From positions 1,364,001 through 1,428,000 of the forward strand of contig OZ244254.1 in the NCBI GenBank assembly GCA_965217205.1: a stretch of 64,000 nucleotides of DNA, written 5' to 3'. Within the stretch, counting starts at the first letter, position 1, and each line of letters starts with the position of its first letter. The position numbers and the translations under genes were made by a program. Positions 28,859-37,759 of this stretch are shown here, in pieces. The notes under the pieces are model-generated. The model was given only the letters and a program-made list of their open reading frames with translations, was not told the origin of the DNA and ran no database searches. Origin of the DNA: Maricaulis sp947259345 (GTDB lineage: Bacteria; Pseudomonadota; Alphaproteobacteria; Caulobacterales; Maricaulaceae).

Positions 28859-29449
28859 TCAGGTTCCGGCAGGCGGCAATGTCGCACGGAAACTCGGTCG
28901 AGATTCCCAGGCATCCAACAATGCCGTGAGATGCGGCCGCCCGGTTCGCCAGCCACTCTCCGGATACCGAAAATCCATGTATGCCAAGGCTACAGCCATG
29001 GTAAGCGGCCCTTGAGCCAGCGGGCTTTCCAGATCACCGACCGCCTGCTCAATCTCATCGATCGCCCGCATGATCCCTCGCTCCCGGCGCTGGATCCAGA
29101 ATTCCGATTGGATGCCTTCATCACGCACCATTTCGACACGGCGCGCCACGGTCAGATCCAGAAGTCCACTGCCGAGCGCCTCGAGCCGACGATCATTCCA
29201 GCCGCGCGGCCACGGCTCGCCCGCTTGCTCGCACAAATAGTCGGCAATCAGGCCGCTTTCGGTAAAAGCCTGGCCATCATCCAGGACCAGGCAGGGGACT
29301 CGACCGAGCGGATTGGCCTGTAGCAAGGCCGGGTCATCATCGAAAGGATGGGCTTCAATCTCTTCCACCTCATCAGCAAGGCCCAGCTCGCGCGCCATGA
29401 CCCGACATTTGCGTGAATAGGGCGAGGTGGTCGAGATGATGAGTTTCAT
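28859..29449 (-). CDS. Glutathione S-transferase family protein
   Basis: 196 residues. The thioredoxin-like N-terminal domain starts MKLIISTTSPYSRKCRVMAR, with Ser/Cys at the usual active position, the cis-Pro motif GRVPCLVLDDG and QAFTESGLIADYL, which binds the glutathione glutamyl group. A C-terminal helical domain follows. It starts 6 bases after the stop of the SufA-like gene on the same strand, so it is probably the last gene of the long suf operon. The exact substrate is unknown; a thiol or redox repair role would suit the operon. Confidence 0.88.
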   Translation of the reverse strand: MKLIISTTSPYSRKCRVMARELGLADEVEEIEAHPFDDDPALLQANPLGRVPCLVLDDGQAFTESGLIADYLCEQAGEPWPRGWNDRRLEALGSGLLDLTVARRVEMVRDEGIQSEFWIQRRERGIMRAIDEIEQAVGDLESPLAQGPLTMAVALAYMDFRYPESGWRTGRPHLTALLDAWESRPSFRATLPPAGT

Positions 29450-29455
29450 GGTCGG

Positions 29456-29815
29456 TCAGACTTCCCTGACAGGAACGATCGTCACGCTTTCCCCGCAACC
29501 ACACGCGTCCGTTTGATTGGGGTTGTTGAACACGAATTTCGCATGAAGCGGCGTGATTTCATAGTCGATCTGGGTGCCGAGCAGGAAAAGCAGCGCCTTG
29601 GACTCGAGTACGATCTCGACGCCCTGGTCCTCAACGCGCTCGTCCAGCGGGCCGGGTGCATCGACATAGGCCATCTCGTATTCCATGCCCGCACAGCCGC
29701 CATTCTTGACGCCGACGCGCAGGAAACCAGCGCCTCGCTGAGCCATCAGCCCCTTGACGCGCTCGGCCGCGGCCTCTGTCAGGCTCACCGCCTTGGGTCG
29801 TTCACGTACAGCCAT
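29456..29815 (-). CDS. sufA: A-type iron-sulfur carrier (SufA/ErpA-like)
   Basis: 119 residues from the ATG at 29815, which has AGGAGG 5 bases upstream (a GTG at 29818 is too close to it). It carries assembled Fe-S clusters to apo-enzymes. The three conserved cysteines are Cys41 (NGGCAGMEY) and Cys105 and Cys107 (ACGCGES). Located at the 3' part of the suf operon, 9 bases after the DUF59 gene. The exact A-type subgroup (SufA, IscA or ErpA) cannot be fixed by eye; context favours SufA. Confidence 0.92.
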   Translation of the reverse strand: MAVRERPKAVSLTEAAAERVKGLMAQRGAGFLRVGVKNGGCAGMEYEMAYVDAPGPLDERVEDQGVEIVLESKALLFLLGTQIDYEITPLHAKFVFNNPNQTDACGCGESVTIVPVREV

Positions 29816-29824
29816 CACGGCCTC

Positions 29825-30253
29825 CTAGAACATGTTCAGCGCAAGTCGCGCTTCATCAGACATGCGATCCGGCGTCCAGGGCGGCTCGAAGGTGAGGTCC
29901 ACCAGTGCCCGGTCGACACCGTCGACCTTCTCGACCGCTTCCTGTACCCAGCCCGGCATTTCGCCGGCGACGGGGCAGCCAGGCGCTGTCAGCGACATCT
30001 GGACTTTCAGGGTGCGGTCGTCTTCCAGATCGACCTTGTAAATCAGCCCAAGCTCATAGATATCGACCGGGATTTCCGGGTCGTAGACGCTCTTGAGCGC
30101 CTCGACGACGGCATCGGTGATCCGCGCCAATTCGTCGGCCGGGATCGCGCCCGTGCCGTCAGCCGGCTTGCTTTCGGTGGCAACCGGGCTTTCCGTCGCA
30201 GGCACGGCGGGCGCAGAGAGGTCGATCACGTCTCGGTTGGTATTATCGGTCAT
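29825..30253 (-). CDS. sufT: SUF system DUF59/MIP18-family protein (SufT-like)
   Basis: About 142 residues. An N-terminal variable stretch (APAVPATESPVATESKPADG) precedes the DUF59 domain with ITDAVVEALKSVYDPEIPVD, YKVDLEDDRTLKVQMSLTAP and GCPVAGEMPGWVQEAV (conserved Cys in TAPGCP). Family members help Fe-S cluster maturation. The ATG at 30253 has AGGG 6 bases upstream; an ATG two codons earlier overlaps that site. It lies 8 bases after sufS and 9 before sufA. Confidence 0.92.
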   Translation of the reverse strand: MTDNTNRDVIDLSAPAVPATESPVATESKPADGTGAIPADELARITDAVVEALKSVYDPEIPVDIYELGLIYKVDLEDDRTLKVQMSLTAPGCPVAGEMPGWVQEAVEKVDGVDRALVDLTFEPPWTPDRMSDEARLALNMF

Positions 30254-30261
30254 GGTCATCC

Positions 30262-31503
30262 CTAGATGAGGAAGTCGCGGGCCTTTTTCAATGCGTCGAC
30301 AAACGCATCGGCCTCTTCAATCGTGTTGTAGATGGCGAAGCTCGCCCGTGCGGTCGAACTCACACCCATCTGGCGCATCAGCGGCTGGGCACAATGGTGG
30401 CCGGCCCGAACCGCGACGCCATACTTGTCGAGAATCTGCGCGACATCATGCGGATGCGCACCATCCATGGTGAAGGAGATGATCGCGCCCTTGTCCTGGG
30501 CGGTCCCGACAATACGCAGACCGTCGATCTCGGCCAGGCCCGCTGTCGCGCGGTCCATCAAGGTGCGCTCATGCTCCAGCACGGCCATGCGGTCATGACG
30601 TTCCAGCCAGCGGATGGCCGCGCCCAGACCGATCGCGTCGGCAATGGCCGGCGTGCCGGCCTCGAATTTGTGCGGGACATCGGCGAAGGTCACGCGGTCC
30701 TCGAACACATCGGCAATCATCTCGCCGCCGCCCATATAGGGCGGGAGCCGGTCCAGCCAATCGCCCTTGGCATAGAGCGCCCCGATACCGGACGGGCCAT
30801 AGAGTTTGTGGCCGGTGAAAACGAAGAAGTCGCAATCGAGGGCCTGGACATCGACGGGCAGGTGCACGGCCGATTGTGAGCCATCGAGAAGGACCGGAAC
30901 GTCATGTGCCCTCGCAATCTCGATGATCCGGGTCGCATCATTCACCGTGCCCAGAACATTCGACATATGGGTGATGGCGATCAGTTTGGTCTTCTCGTTA
31001 ACCATGCCTGCCAGCTGTGGATAATCCAGCTCGCCGGTTTCGGTGACAGCCGCCCATCGCAGAATAAGTCCTTTAGAATCCGCAAGAAGGCGCCAAGGCA
31101 CGATATTCGAGTGATGCTCCATCTGCGAGATGATGATTTCATCGCCCTCGACCAGGAGCTGGCCGAAACTGTGGGCCACGAGGTTGATCGCCTCAGTCGA
31201 ACCGCGAGTGAAGACGATCTCCTCCGTGCGTTCGGCATTGAGGAAACGTCGCACATCCTCGCGCGACTTCTCGAACTCTTCCGTGGTCTCGTTGGCAAGC
31301 GTGTGGAGCCCGCGATGCACATTGGCGTAGGAGGCGCGATAGACACCGGCCACGCTCTCGATCACGAATTCCGGTTTCTGGGCCGAGGCCGCATTGTCGA
31401 GATAGCGTAGCGGATAGCCATTGATCTCACGCTGCAGAATCGGGAATTCGGCCCGGATCGCATCTATGTTTAGCGGTGCCTGAATGGTGGAGTGAGCGGT
31501 CAA
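30262..31503 (-). CDS. sufS: Cysteine desulfurase SufS (group II)
   Basis: 413 residues; PLP enzyme that moves sulfur from cysteine to the Suf scaffold. Lys233 (FTGHKLYGPSG) binds PLP and Cys371 (RAGHHCAQPLM) is the persulfide cysteine in the short-loop form of group II enzymes. His130/His131 in SQMEHHSN stack on the cofactor. The ATG overlaps the sufD stop by four bases (ATGA). No sufE or sufU is seen next to it. Confidence 0.96.
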   Translation of the reverse strand: MTAHSTIQAPLNIDAIRAEFPILQREINGYPLRYLDNAASAQKPEFVIESVAGVYRASYANVHRGLHTLANETTEEFEKSREDVRRFLNAERTEEIVFTRGSTEAINLVAHSFGQLLVEGDEIIISQMEHHSNIVPWRLLADSKGLILRWAAVTETGELDYPQLAGMVNEKTKLIAITHMSNVLGTVNDATRIIEIARAHDVPVLLDGSQSAVHLPVDVQALDCDFFVFTGHKLYGPSGIGALYAKGDWLDRLPPYMGGGEMIADVFEDRVTFADVPHKFEAGTPAIADAIGLGAAIRWLERHDRMAVLEHERTLMDRATAGLAEIDGLRIVGTAQDKGAIISFTMDGAHPHDVAQILDKYGVAVRAGHHCAQPLMRQMGVSSTARASFAIYNTIEEADAFVDALKKARDFLI

Positions 31504-32528
31504 ATCAGCGCTCCCAGGCGGGCGCGAAGGCTCGCCTTAAGCGTCTCGCGAAGGGCTTCGTCCTGCACCCGGTCCAGCGGCTCGGCGAGATAGCTCTCAA
31601 TCAGCAAAGCGCGCGCCTTGGCCTCCGGCAAGCCGCGCTGGCGCATATAGAAAAGCGCTGTCTCATCCAGCGTGCCCAGCGCATTGCCGTGCGCGCACTG
31701 GACGTCGTCCGCATAGATTTCCAGCTCAGGTTTGGCATCGATCTCGGCTTTCTCGCCCAGCATCAGCGCCCTATGCGTCATGCGCGCATCTGTTTGCTGC
31801 GCCAAGCGGTCGACGATGAATTTGCCCTGGAAGACGCCGTGACCACCCGACGCAACCGCGCCCTTCACGAGCTGTTTGGTGACGCCACCCGGACCGGTGT
31901 GGTGGACGAGATTGGTCGAGTCTGCATGGCGTCCCGCCGCCAGGATATAGGCGCCGCCCATATCGACACTCGCGCCGTGCCCCGGGTGGACCACATGGGT
32001 TTCGTTACGCGAGAGTCGCGCGCCGGTATCCACCATGGTCTGGTTGAGTGTTGCGCCGTCGGCGAGTTCAATCTCGGCCGATCCCACGAAGACCGCGTCG
32101 GCGTCATGATTGGTGATTACAATGCGATCGAGCCGGGCACCCGCCTCGACGCGAATGGTGAGATGCCAATTGCCCAGTGAACCGGCCTCCCCCTTCAGCG
32201 TCTCTACCAGAGTCAGGGATGCACCCGCCGGCACCACCAGCGTCTCGTCTGCGGCACTCGCCCCCGCCGAGGCGGTGATGGTCAATTCCAGACGGTCGCC
32301 ATCCTGAGGCGACGTGAGTCTGTCCAGGCCGGTCACATCGATGCGTCCAGCACCGCTTACATCATTGGCGGCGCGGCGCAGATCGGACCATTTCCAGAGC
32401 TCGTGGCGCCGTGTCGGCAAGCCCTCGCGCTGCGTTACCTCACGCAATTGCGCGCGCCAGCCGGTCGCCCCGTCCAGCGCGTCGATCAGGGCCTGCTCGG
32501 CTTGTGTATGGGTCAGTGTCGCGGTCAT
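31500..32528 (-). CDS. sufD: SufD, Fe-S assembly scaffold component
   Basis: 342 residues. Beta-helical partner of SufB in the SufBC2D scaffold. Typical features are RHELWKWSDLRRA in the N-terminal helical part, the beta-helix core with VHPGHGASVDMGGAYI, the conserved His in VQCAHGNALGTLDE and the shared SufB/SufD end FYMRQRGLPEAKARALLIES. It starts 3 bases after sufC and overlaps sufS by four bases, so it is tightly coupled in the operon. Confidence 0.95.
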   Translation of the reverse strand: MTATLTHTQAEQALIDALDGATGWRAQLREVTQREGLPTRRHELWKWSDLRRAANDVSGAGRIDVTGLDRLTSPQDGDRLELTITASAGASAADETLVVPAGASLTLVETLKGEAGSLGNWHLTIRVEAGARLDRIVITNHDADAVFVGSAEIELADGATLNQTMVDTGARLSRNETHVVHPGHGASVDMGGAYILAAGRHADSTNLVHHTGPGGVTKQLVKGAVASGGHGVFQGKFIVDRLAQQTDARMTHRALMLGEKAEIDAKPELEIYADDVQCAHGNALGTLDETALFYMRQRGLPEAKARALLIESYLAEPLDRVQDEALRETLKASLRARLGALI

Positions 32529-32531
32529 GCC

Positions 32532-33296
32532 TCAGGCCGCCTCCCCGAGATACTTGTCATAGCCTTCGGCCTCGAGTTCGCGGGCCAGTTCCGGGCCACC
32601 GGATTTGACGATGCGGCCATCCGCCATGACGTGGACGACGTCCGGCGTGATGTGGTCGAGCAAACGCTGGTAATGGGTGATGACCAGCATGCCGCGATCG
32701 GGCGCACGCAGGGCATTGACGCCGTCCGACACGATCTTCAGCGCGTCGATATCGAGGCCGCTATCGGTCTCGTCGAGGATCAGGAATTTCGGCTGGAGCA
32801 CCAGCGCCTGGAGAATTTCCAGCCGCTTTTTCTCACCACCGGAAAAGCCGACATTCACCGCCCGCTTGAGCATATCCATGGAGACATTGAGCTGTTTCGC
32901 CTTTTCGCGGATCAGCTTCATGAATTCCGGCGCTGTAACCTCCTCTTCCCCGCGCGTCACGCGCTGGGCGTTGAGGGCTTCCTTTAGGAAGGTGATGGTC
33001 GGAACGCCGGGGATTTCAACGGGATACTGGAAGGAGAGATAGAGGCCCAGGGCCGCGCGCGCTTCCGGCGCCAGTTCGGCCAGGTCCTCGCCAGCGAAGG
33101 CCATTGAGCCGCCGGTGACCTCATACCCATCGCGGCCAGTCAGGACATAGGACAGGGTTGATTTGCCCGAACCGTTCGGCCCCATGACAGCATGAACCTC
33201 GCCCGCCGGCACCTCGAGCGAAAGACCTTTCAGGATCGGCTTGTCCTCCCCGTCCTGGGTTTCGACTTGGCACTGGAGGTCTTGGATTTTCAGCAT
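32532..33296 (-). CDS. sufC: SufC, ATPase of the SufBCD complex
   Basis: 254 residues; soluble ABC-type ATPase that drives conformational change in SufBD. Walker A GPNGSGKST at 39-47, the ABC signature FSGGEKKR, Walker B FLILDETDSGLD and the switch His in VITHYQRLL are all present. The start at 33296 (MLKIQDLQCQ) matches the family; the longer frame is a shadow. It lies 37 bases after the secreted hypothetical gene, with GAGAGAGACC before the ATG. Confidence 0.97.
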   Translation of the reverse strand: MLKIQDLQCQVETQDGEDKPILKGLSLEVPAGEVHAVMGPNGSGKSTLSYVLTGRDGYEVTGGSMAFAGEDLAELAPEARAALGLYLSFQYPVEIPGVPTITFLKEALNAQRVTRGEEEVTAPEFMKLIREKAKQLNVSMDMLKRAVNVGFSGGEKKRLEILQALVLQPKFLILDETDSGLDIDALKIVSDGVNALRAPDRGMLVITHYQRLLDHITPDVVHVMADGRIVKSGGPELARELEAEGYDKYLGEAA

Positions 33297-33333
33297 GGTC
33301 TCTCTCATTATCCTGTCGAACCGGCCGGACCGG

Positions 33334-34014
33334 TCATTGTGCGTATTCGGCTTCGCAGGCGGTGATGATGGCAACGGCATCCAGCCCGCGGGCCGCGAGC
33401 CCTGAACGATCGGTGATGGTGCAGCGCCCCTCGGCGGCGTCGATCCGCATGTCGTAAATGTGCACGATGCCATCCATATCAAGCCGCTGCGCTGTTTCGT
33501 GATAGGTCGCCGCATTCTCGCGGGTCATGGTGATCACCAGACCGTCGCGGAGATCGAAGGCATCGACACCAAAGCCGCCGAGCTCGCCGGACGGGTAGTA
33601 GATACCGTCTTCATCGGCCTGCCAGACATAGTAATAGGTGTTCACATTGCCGGTGATGTAGGGGATGAAGAGCTCGGGCCTGCCATCCTCATTGATGTCG
33701 CGCAGGGTTGGCGCAGAAACGACGCTTTCAATGGTCAGCGGGTTGGCGGTGTCAAGCAGTTTGCCGCTCATCGGGTCGTGTTGCGTAAAGGTGAGGACAG
33801 ATTCCCAATCACCTGTTTCATAGGCGAAATTCAACAGAACCTCGCCAGGCATCAACGCACAATCGACGGTCCCGGCATCGCCGATTTCCAGCATGTCACA
33901 CCGGGGCATGCCGTCCTCGGTATGGGTGAAATCCTGGGCCGATGCTGACGCGCTCAGCGCCACCGCCACGATGATCGCTCCCGGCATCATCCTGTGCTTC
34001 ATCCTGGTCATCAT
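33334..34014 (-). CDS. Exported protein with a DxNxDG repeat-like motif, inside the suf operon
   Basis: 226 residues from the ATG at 34014, which overlaps the cupin stop by four bases; internal Met at residues 5, 9 and 10 are alternatives. A signal peptide is evident (hydrophobic PGAIIVAVALSASASA, cleavage near residue 26). The mature part contains LRDINEDGRPELFIPYI, which looks like an FG-GAP/VCBS calcium loop (DxNxDGxxEL), several Tyr/Trp strands and Cys at 39, 52, about 199 and 220. I do not recognise the family. A periplasmic protein in a cytosolic Fe-S operon is unexpected. Confidence 0.75.
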   Translation of the reverse strand: MMTRMKHRMMPGAIIVAVALSASASAQDFTHTEDGMPRCDMLEIGDAGTVDCALMPGEVLLNFAYETGDWESVLTFTQHDPMSGKLLDTANPLTIESVVSAPTLRDINEDGRPELFIPYITGNVNTYYYVWQADEDGIYYPSGELGGFGVDAFDLRDGLVITMTRENAATYHETAQRLDMDGIVHIYDMRIDAAEGRCTITDRSGLAARGLDAVAIITACEAEYAQ

Positions 34015-34505
34015 CCTTCCCCCTCCCAGTAGTCCACCGGTTCGGCGGCAAAGGCGCGATGCCGGAAAGCCGGCTCATCACCATCGCCCTCGGTCCAGCG
34101 CACCGCGCCGACCTTATTGCTGTCCGGATATTCCACCACATCGACCGGCTGCATCGTCGAGACGCAGATATATTTGAGATCGCCCGTGCCGGTATTGATC
34201 AGCTGGTGGGCGACATCGCGGCCACCGGTCGGCGCCGCCAGGACATGCCCGGCGCGCACGGCGTGACGGTCCTCGCCGAAACGGTAGGTCCCCTCACCCT
34301 CAAGAATGATGACGGCTTCCTCGATGGCATGGTGATTGTGGTAGGGGAAGGCCGTCTTGCCCGGCGGCACAATGGTCAGGCAACAGCCCAGCTGCTGCAG
34401 GCCGATCAACGGCCCGAGCCGTGCCAGATCGGCCGAGAAGGTCTCGCCATGCGCCATGGTTTCCAGCGGCGCGTCGTCGATATGGGTGATGGGGGAGCGG
34501 GTCAC
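34011..34505 (-). CDS. Cupin-domain protein in the suf operon
   Basis: 164 residues. One cupin domain has metal ligands His56, His58 and Glu62/63 (FPYHNHHAIEEAVIILEGEG) and a second motif with His in DVAHQLINTGTGDLKYI. Glycine turns GEGTYRFGED are typical. Cytosolic, no signal peptide. It could be a metal-binding enzyme or a sensor; the reaction is not predictable. It overlaps both neighbours by four bases (ATGA), so the three genes between sufB and sufC are translationally coupled. Confidence 0.85.
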   Translation of the reverse strand: MTRSPITHIDDAPLETMAHGETFSADLARLGPLIGLQQLGCCLTIVPPGKTAFPYHNHHAIEEAVIILEGEGTYRFGEDRHAVRAGHVLAAPTGGRDVAHQLINTGTGDLKYICVSTMQPVDVVEYPDSNKVGAVRWTEGDGDEPAFRHRAFAAEPVDYWEGEG

Positions 34506-35116
34506 GGCGTGTCACCCTCCCGAACCTGGACGGAATGGCTTGTCTGTCCATAAAAACGCATATTGCTAGCCGTCAAACTGAAACTCGGACCCTCCGGTGG
34601 GGCCTGACCGCAATCGTCGCGTCGCCGGTATTCGACCTCGACAACTTGACGAACCGGGCTGGTGACAGCGCCAGCATCCTCACGCAGCGTGACCGCATTT
34701 TGCATCGACGTAAAACGCAGACCACAATGGGTCACGACAACCCGGTCATTGCTCGCCCAACTGATGGCAAGACGGTCATCCTGCTCCAACGGCGACAGGC
34801 GGTCATCCTCAGCCAATCCCAAATATGCCACGGCGTACTCGGCCTCACCCGATTTCAGTGTCACCGTCGACTGCGAGAATGAGCCTGTAATTTCGCCATT
34901 TGTGATGAGGTCATGGGTGGCGGATTGCACGGACAATGAAAGCTCGCCCGACGGCGATACCGCTTCACCCAGCACTTCCACTCGGCTGTCATAGGAGAAA
35001 TCGGGCTGCCAGAAGCCCGATACGAGGAACCAGTCCCAGATCACCACGCACAGGACGACCAGCCCCCAAATCGGGAGCAGTCCTTGCCAGATGACCCGCA
35101 GAACCAGTTTCATCAC
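34502..35116 (-). CDS. Membrane-anchored hypothetical protein in the suf operon
   Basis: 204 residues. One transmembrane helix near the N-terminus (about residues 8-30, LPIWGLVVLCVVIWDWFLV), then a mainly beta periplasmic domain with Cys at about 132 and 170. I do not recognise the family. Its start overlaps the sufB stop by four bases and its stop overlaps the cupin start by four, so it is translated with the operon. It may anchor or sense something in the envelope; there is no direct evidence. Confidence 0.75.
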   Translation of the reverse strand: MMKLVLRVIWQGLLPIWGLVVLCVVIWDWFLVSGFWQPDFSYDSRVEVLGEAVSPSGELSLSVQSATHDLITNGEITGSFSQSTVTLKSGEAEYAVAYLGLAEDDRLSPLEQDDRLAISWASNDRVVVTHCGLRFTSMQNAVTLREDAGAVTSPVRQVVEVEYRRRDDCGQAPPEGPSFSLTASNMRFYGQTSHSVQVREGDTP

Positions 35117-36588
35117 CCCACACTCCCCTCAAGCGAGACCTTGAGCAGGGCCTGCGCCTCGACCGCAAACTCCATCGGAAGCTGTTGCAGGACGTCGCGG
35201 ACGAAACCATTGACGAGCAGGGCCGTGGCGGCTTCCTCGTCCAGACCACGCTGGCGGGCATAGAAAAGCTGGTCTTCGGAGAGCTTGGTCGTGGTGGCCT
35301 CGTGCTCGAGCACCGCCTTGGGCGTCTTGCACTCGATATAGGGCACGGTATGGGCGCCGCACTGATCACCGATCAGGAGGCTGTCACACTGGGTGAAATT
35401 GCGCGCGCCCTCGGCCTTCGCATGCACCGAGACCAGGCCACGATAGGTCTGGTCCGATCGGCCGGCCGAGATGCCCTTGGAGATGATGCGGCTGGTCGTG
35501 CCCTTGCCAAGATGGATCATTTTGGTGCCGGTATCGGCTTGCTGGCGGCCATTGGTCACCGCGATCGAATAGAACTCGCCGCGCGAATTCTCGCCGCGCA
35601 GGATGCAGGACGGGTATTTCCAGGTGATGGCCGAGCCGGTCTCGACCTGGGTCCAGGAGATCTTGGAATTCCTGCCCCGGCAATCGCCGCGCTTGGTGAC
35701 GAAATTATAGACCCCGCCCTTGCCGTTCTCGTCGCCCGGCCACCAGTTCTGGACGGTGGAATACTTGATCTCGGCATCATCCAGCGCGACCAGTTCGACC
35801 ACGGCGGCATGGAGCTGGTTTTCGTCGCGCATCGGCGCCGTACACCCTTCCAGATAGGACACATAGGCGCCCTTGTCGGCGATGATCAGCGTGCGCTCGA
35901 ACTGGCCGGTGCCTTGCGCATTCATGCGGAAATAGGTCGAGAGCTCCATCGGGCAGCGCACGCCCGGCGGCACATAGACGAAGGACCCGTCCGAGAAGAC
36001 GGCGGTGTTCAGCGTGGCAAAGAAATTGTCCGAGGCCGGCACGACCGATCCGAGATATTTGCGCACCAGCTCGGGATGGTCCCGAAGGGCTTCGGAGATC
36101 GAACAGAAGATAACGCCGGCCTTGGCCAACTCGGCCTTGAAGGTCGTCGCGACGGAGACACTGTCGAAGACGGCGTCGACGGCCACCCGGTTTTCCGAGC
36201 CTTTGACGCCGAGAAGCACTTCCTGCTCCTTCAACGAAATGCCCAACTTGGCGAAATCGGCGAGGATTTCCTCGGGCACATCGTCAATGCTGTCATACTT
36301 CGCACCGGCCTTGGGCTCGGCGTAATAGTGGATGTCCTGATAATCGATCCTGGGATAATGGACCTTCGCCCACTCCGGTTCCTTCATCGCCATGAAGCGT
36401 TCCAGGGCGTCCAGGCGCCATTTCAGCATCCAGTCCGGCTCACCCTTCTTGGCCGAGATGAGACGCACAGTCTCCTCGTTCAGCCCTTTGGGAGCGAGAT
36501 CCTGCTCGATGTTCGTCGTGAAGCCGTACTTGTACTTGTCGGCTTCAAGATTACGAACGTCTTCAATGGTTTCCTTGACCGCAGCCAT
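35113..36588 (-). CDS. sufB: SufB, Fe-S assembly scaffold
   Basis: 491 residues, the usual length. Main scaffold subunit where the Fe-S cluster is built. Conserved regions are visible: FYVPPGVRCPMELSTYFRMN, TVQNWWPGDENGKGGVYNFV, CDSLLIGDQCGAHTVPYIE with the scaffold Cys, and the His-containing EHEATTTKLSEDQLFYARQRG. The N-terminal helices start MAAVKETIEDVRNLE. It lies 17 bases after the iscS-like gene and overlaps the following membrane-protein gene by four bases. Confidence 0.97.
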   Translation of the reverse strand: MAAVKETIEDVRNLEADKYKYGFTTNIEQDLAPKGLNEETVRLISAKKGEPDWMLKWRLDALERFMAMKEPEWAKVHYPRIDYQDIHYYAEPKAGAKYDSIDDVPEEILADFAKLGISLKEQEVLLGVKGSENRVAVDAVFDSVSVATTFKAELAKAGVIFCSISEALRDHPELVRKYLGSVVPASDNFFATLNTAVFSDGSFVYVPPGVRCPMELSTYFRMNAQGTGQFERTLIIADKGAYVSYLEGCTAPMRDENQLHAAVVELVALDDAEIKYSTVQNWWPGDENGKGGVYNFVTKRGDCRGRNSKISWTQVETGSAITWKYPSCILRGENSRGEFYSIAVTNGRQQADTGTKMIHLGKGTTSRIISKGISAGRSDQTYRGLVSVHAKAEGARNFTQCDSLLIGDQCGAHTVPYIECKTPKAVLEHEATTTKLSEDQLFYARQRGLDEEAATALLVNGFVRDVLQQLPMEFAVEAQALLKVSLEGSVG

Positions 36589-36605
36589 GATATCCTACCG
36601 CCTGT

Positions 36606-37757
36606 TCAGGCACTTGCTTTGAGTGTCGGGGAAATGCGCGCCAGAGCCGCCGACCAGGCGTCGACTAAGGCGTCTGCATCATCCGGTTTCGAATTCCAAC
36701 CCAGGCTTACACGCACGAAGCCCTGCGAGGCCGCTTCTGGCAGTCCGAGCGCGGTGCCGATCTTGGAGCCCTTGGATGTGCCTGAGGAACAGGCCGAGCC
36801 GGCGCTAATCGCCACGCCGGCGAGATCGAGCGCCATGACCTGGGTCGCACCGGGCCAACCGGGCTGGCTCAATCCCAGCGTATTGGGCAATCGCGGCGCG
36901 TCGGCACCAATCTCGATCAGATCCGGAGACGCCGCCTTCAAGGCCGCTGCCATGCGATCGCGGGCTTCGGCCAGTCGGGCAAACTCGGCCAGACCGGCAA
37001 CCGCCTCATCCAACGCCGTCGCGAGGCCGACAATGCCCGCCACATTGAGCGTGCCGGCCCGGCGTCCCTTTTCCTGACCACCACCATGATGATGACGGGC
37101 CATCGGGGCGTCGCAGGATGCCAGCAAGGCGCCGACGCCTTGCGGGCCTCCGAATTTATGGGCCGAGATGGCCATGTAGTCACAACCAAGACCCGCGAAA
37201 TCGACCGCGATCTTGCCGACGGCCTGGATGGCATCGACCACACTCAGGCCACCAGCTTCGCGGATCAGCGCCGTCGCCTCGGCGACCGGCTGGATCGTGC
37301 CGATTTCATTGCTGGCCAGCATCATGGCAAGCAGCGGCTTGCCGTCGGCCAGTGTCCAGCGCGACAGGCGCGCTTCCAGCCAGGCGGTCTCGACGACGCC
37401 CTGACCATTCACCGGCCAGACTTCGACCGGCAGGCCGGTCATGGCGGCCGTGGCGGCGACGGCTTCATGCTCGATCGCGGTGACAATGATCGTCCCGATC
37501 CCGCCTGCGCGGAGGGCCGCATGAATGGCCAGGTTCAGGGCCTCGGTACCGCCGGAGGTAAAGACGATATCCTCGGGTCTGGCACACAGCGCCTTGCCGA
37601 TCAGGCGCCGGGCCGTTTCGACACGCGCCAGTGCCGCCTGCCCATCCGCGTGCACGGAGGACGGATTGCCGACACGGGTCATCATCTCGGTCATCGCTGA
37701 CACGACGCTCGGACGCACCGTGGTGGTGGCGTTATGGTCCAGATAGATGCGGGTCAT
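36606..37757 (-). CDS. Cysteine desulfurase, IscS/NifS type (group I)
   Basis: 383 residues from the ATG at 37757 (MTRIYLDHNATTTVRPS). Lys201 (ISAHKFGGPQG) binds PLP, Cys323 (SAGSACSSGT) lies in the long mobile loop of group I enzymes, and His97 (AIEHEAV) stacks on PLP. It follows iscR by two bases and precedes sufB by 17, the usual alphaproteobacterial order. The frame extends upstream into the iscR gene without support. The operon therefore encodes both a group I and a group II desulfurase. Confidence 0.94.
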   Translation of the reverse strand: MTRIYLDHNATTTVRPSVVSAMTEMMTRVGNPSSVHADGQAALARVETARRLIGKALCARPEDIVFTSGGTEALNLAIHAALRAGGIGTIIVTAIEHEAVAATAAMTGLPVEVWPVNGQGVVETAWLEARLSRWTLADGKPLLAMMLASNEIGTIQPVAEATALIREAGGLSVVDAIQAVGKIAVDFAGLGCDYMAISAHKFGGPQGVGALLASCDAPMARHHHGGGQEKGRRAGTLNVAGIVGLATALDEAVAGLAEFARLAEARDRMAAALKAASPDLIEIGADAPRLPNTLGLSQPGWPGATQVMALDLAGVAISAGSACSSGTSKGSKIGTALGLPEAASQGFVRVSLGWNSKPDDADALVDAWSAALARISPTLKASA

Positions 37758-37759
37758 GA

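Noticed and set aside
35185..37077. 630-residue open frame on the plus strand
   Set aside because: Antisense to sufB and the desulfurase gene; a codon-mirror shadow with no recognisable domain.
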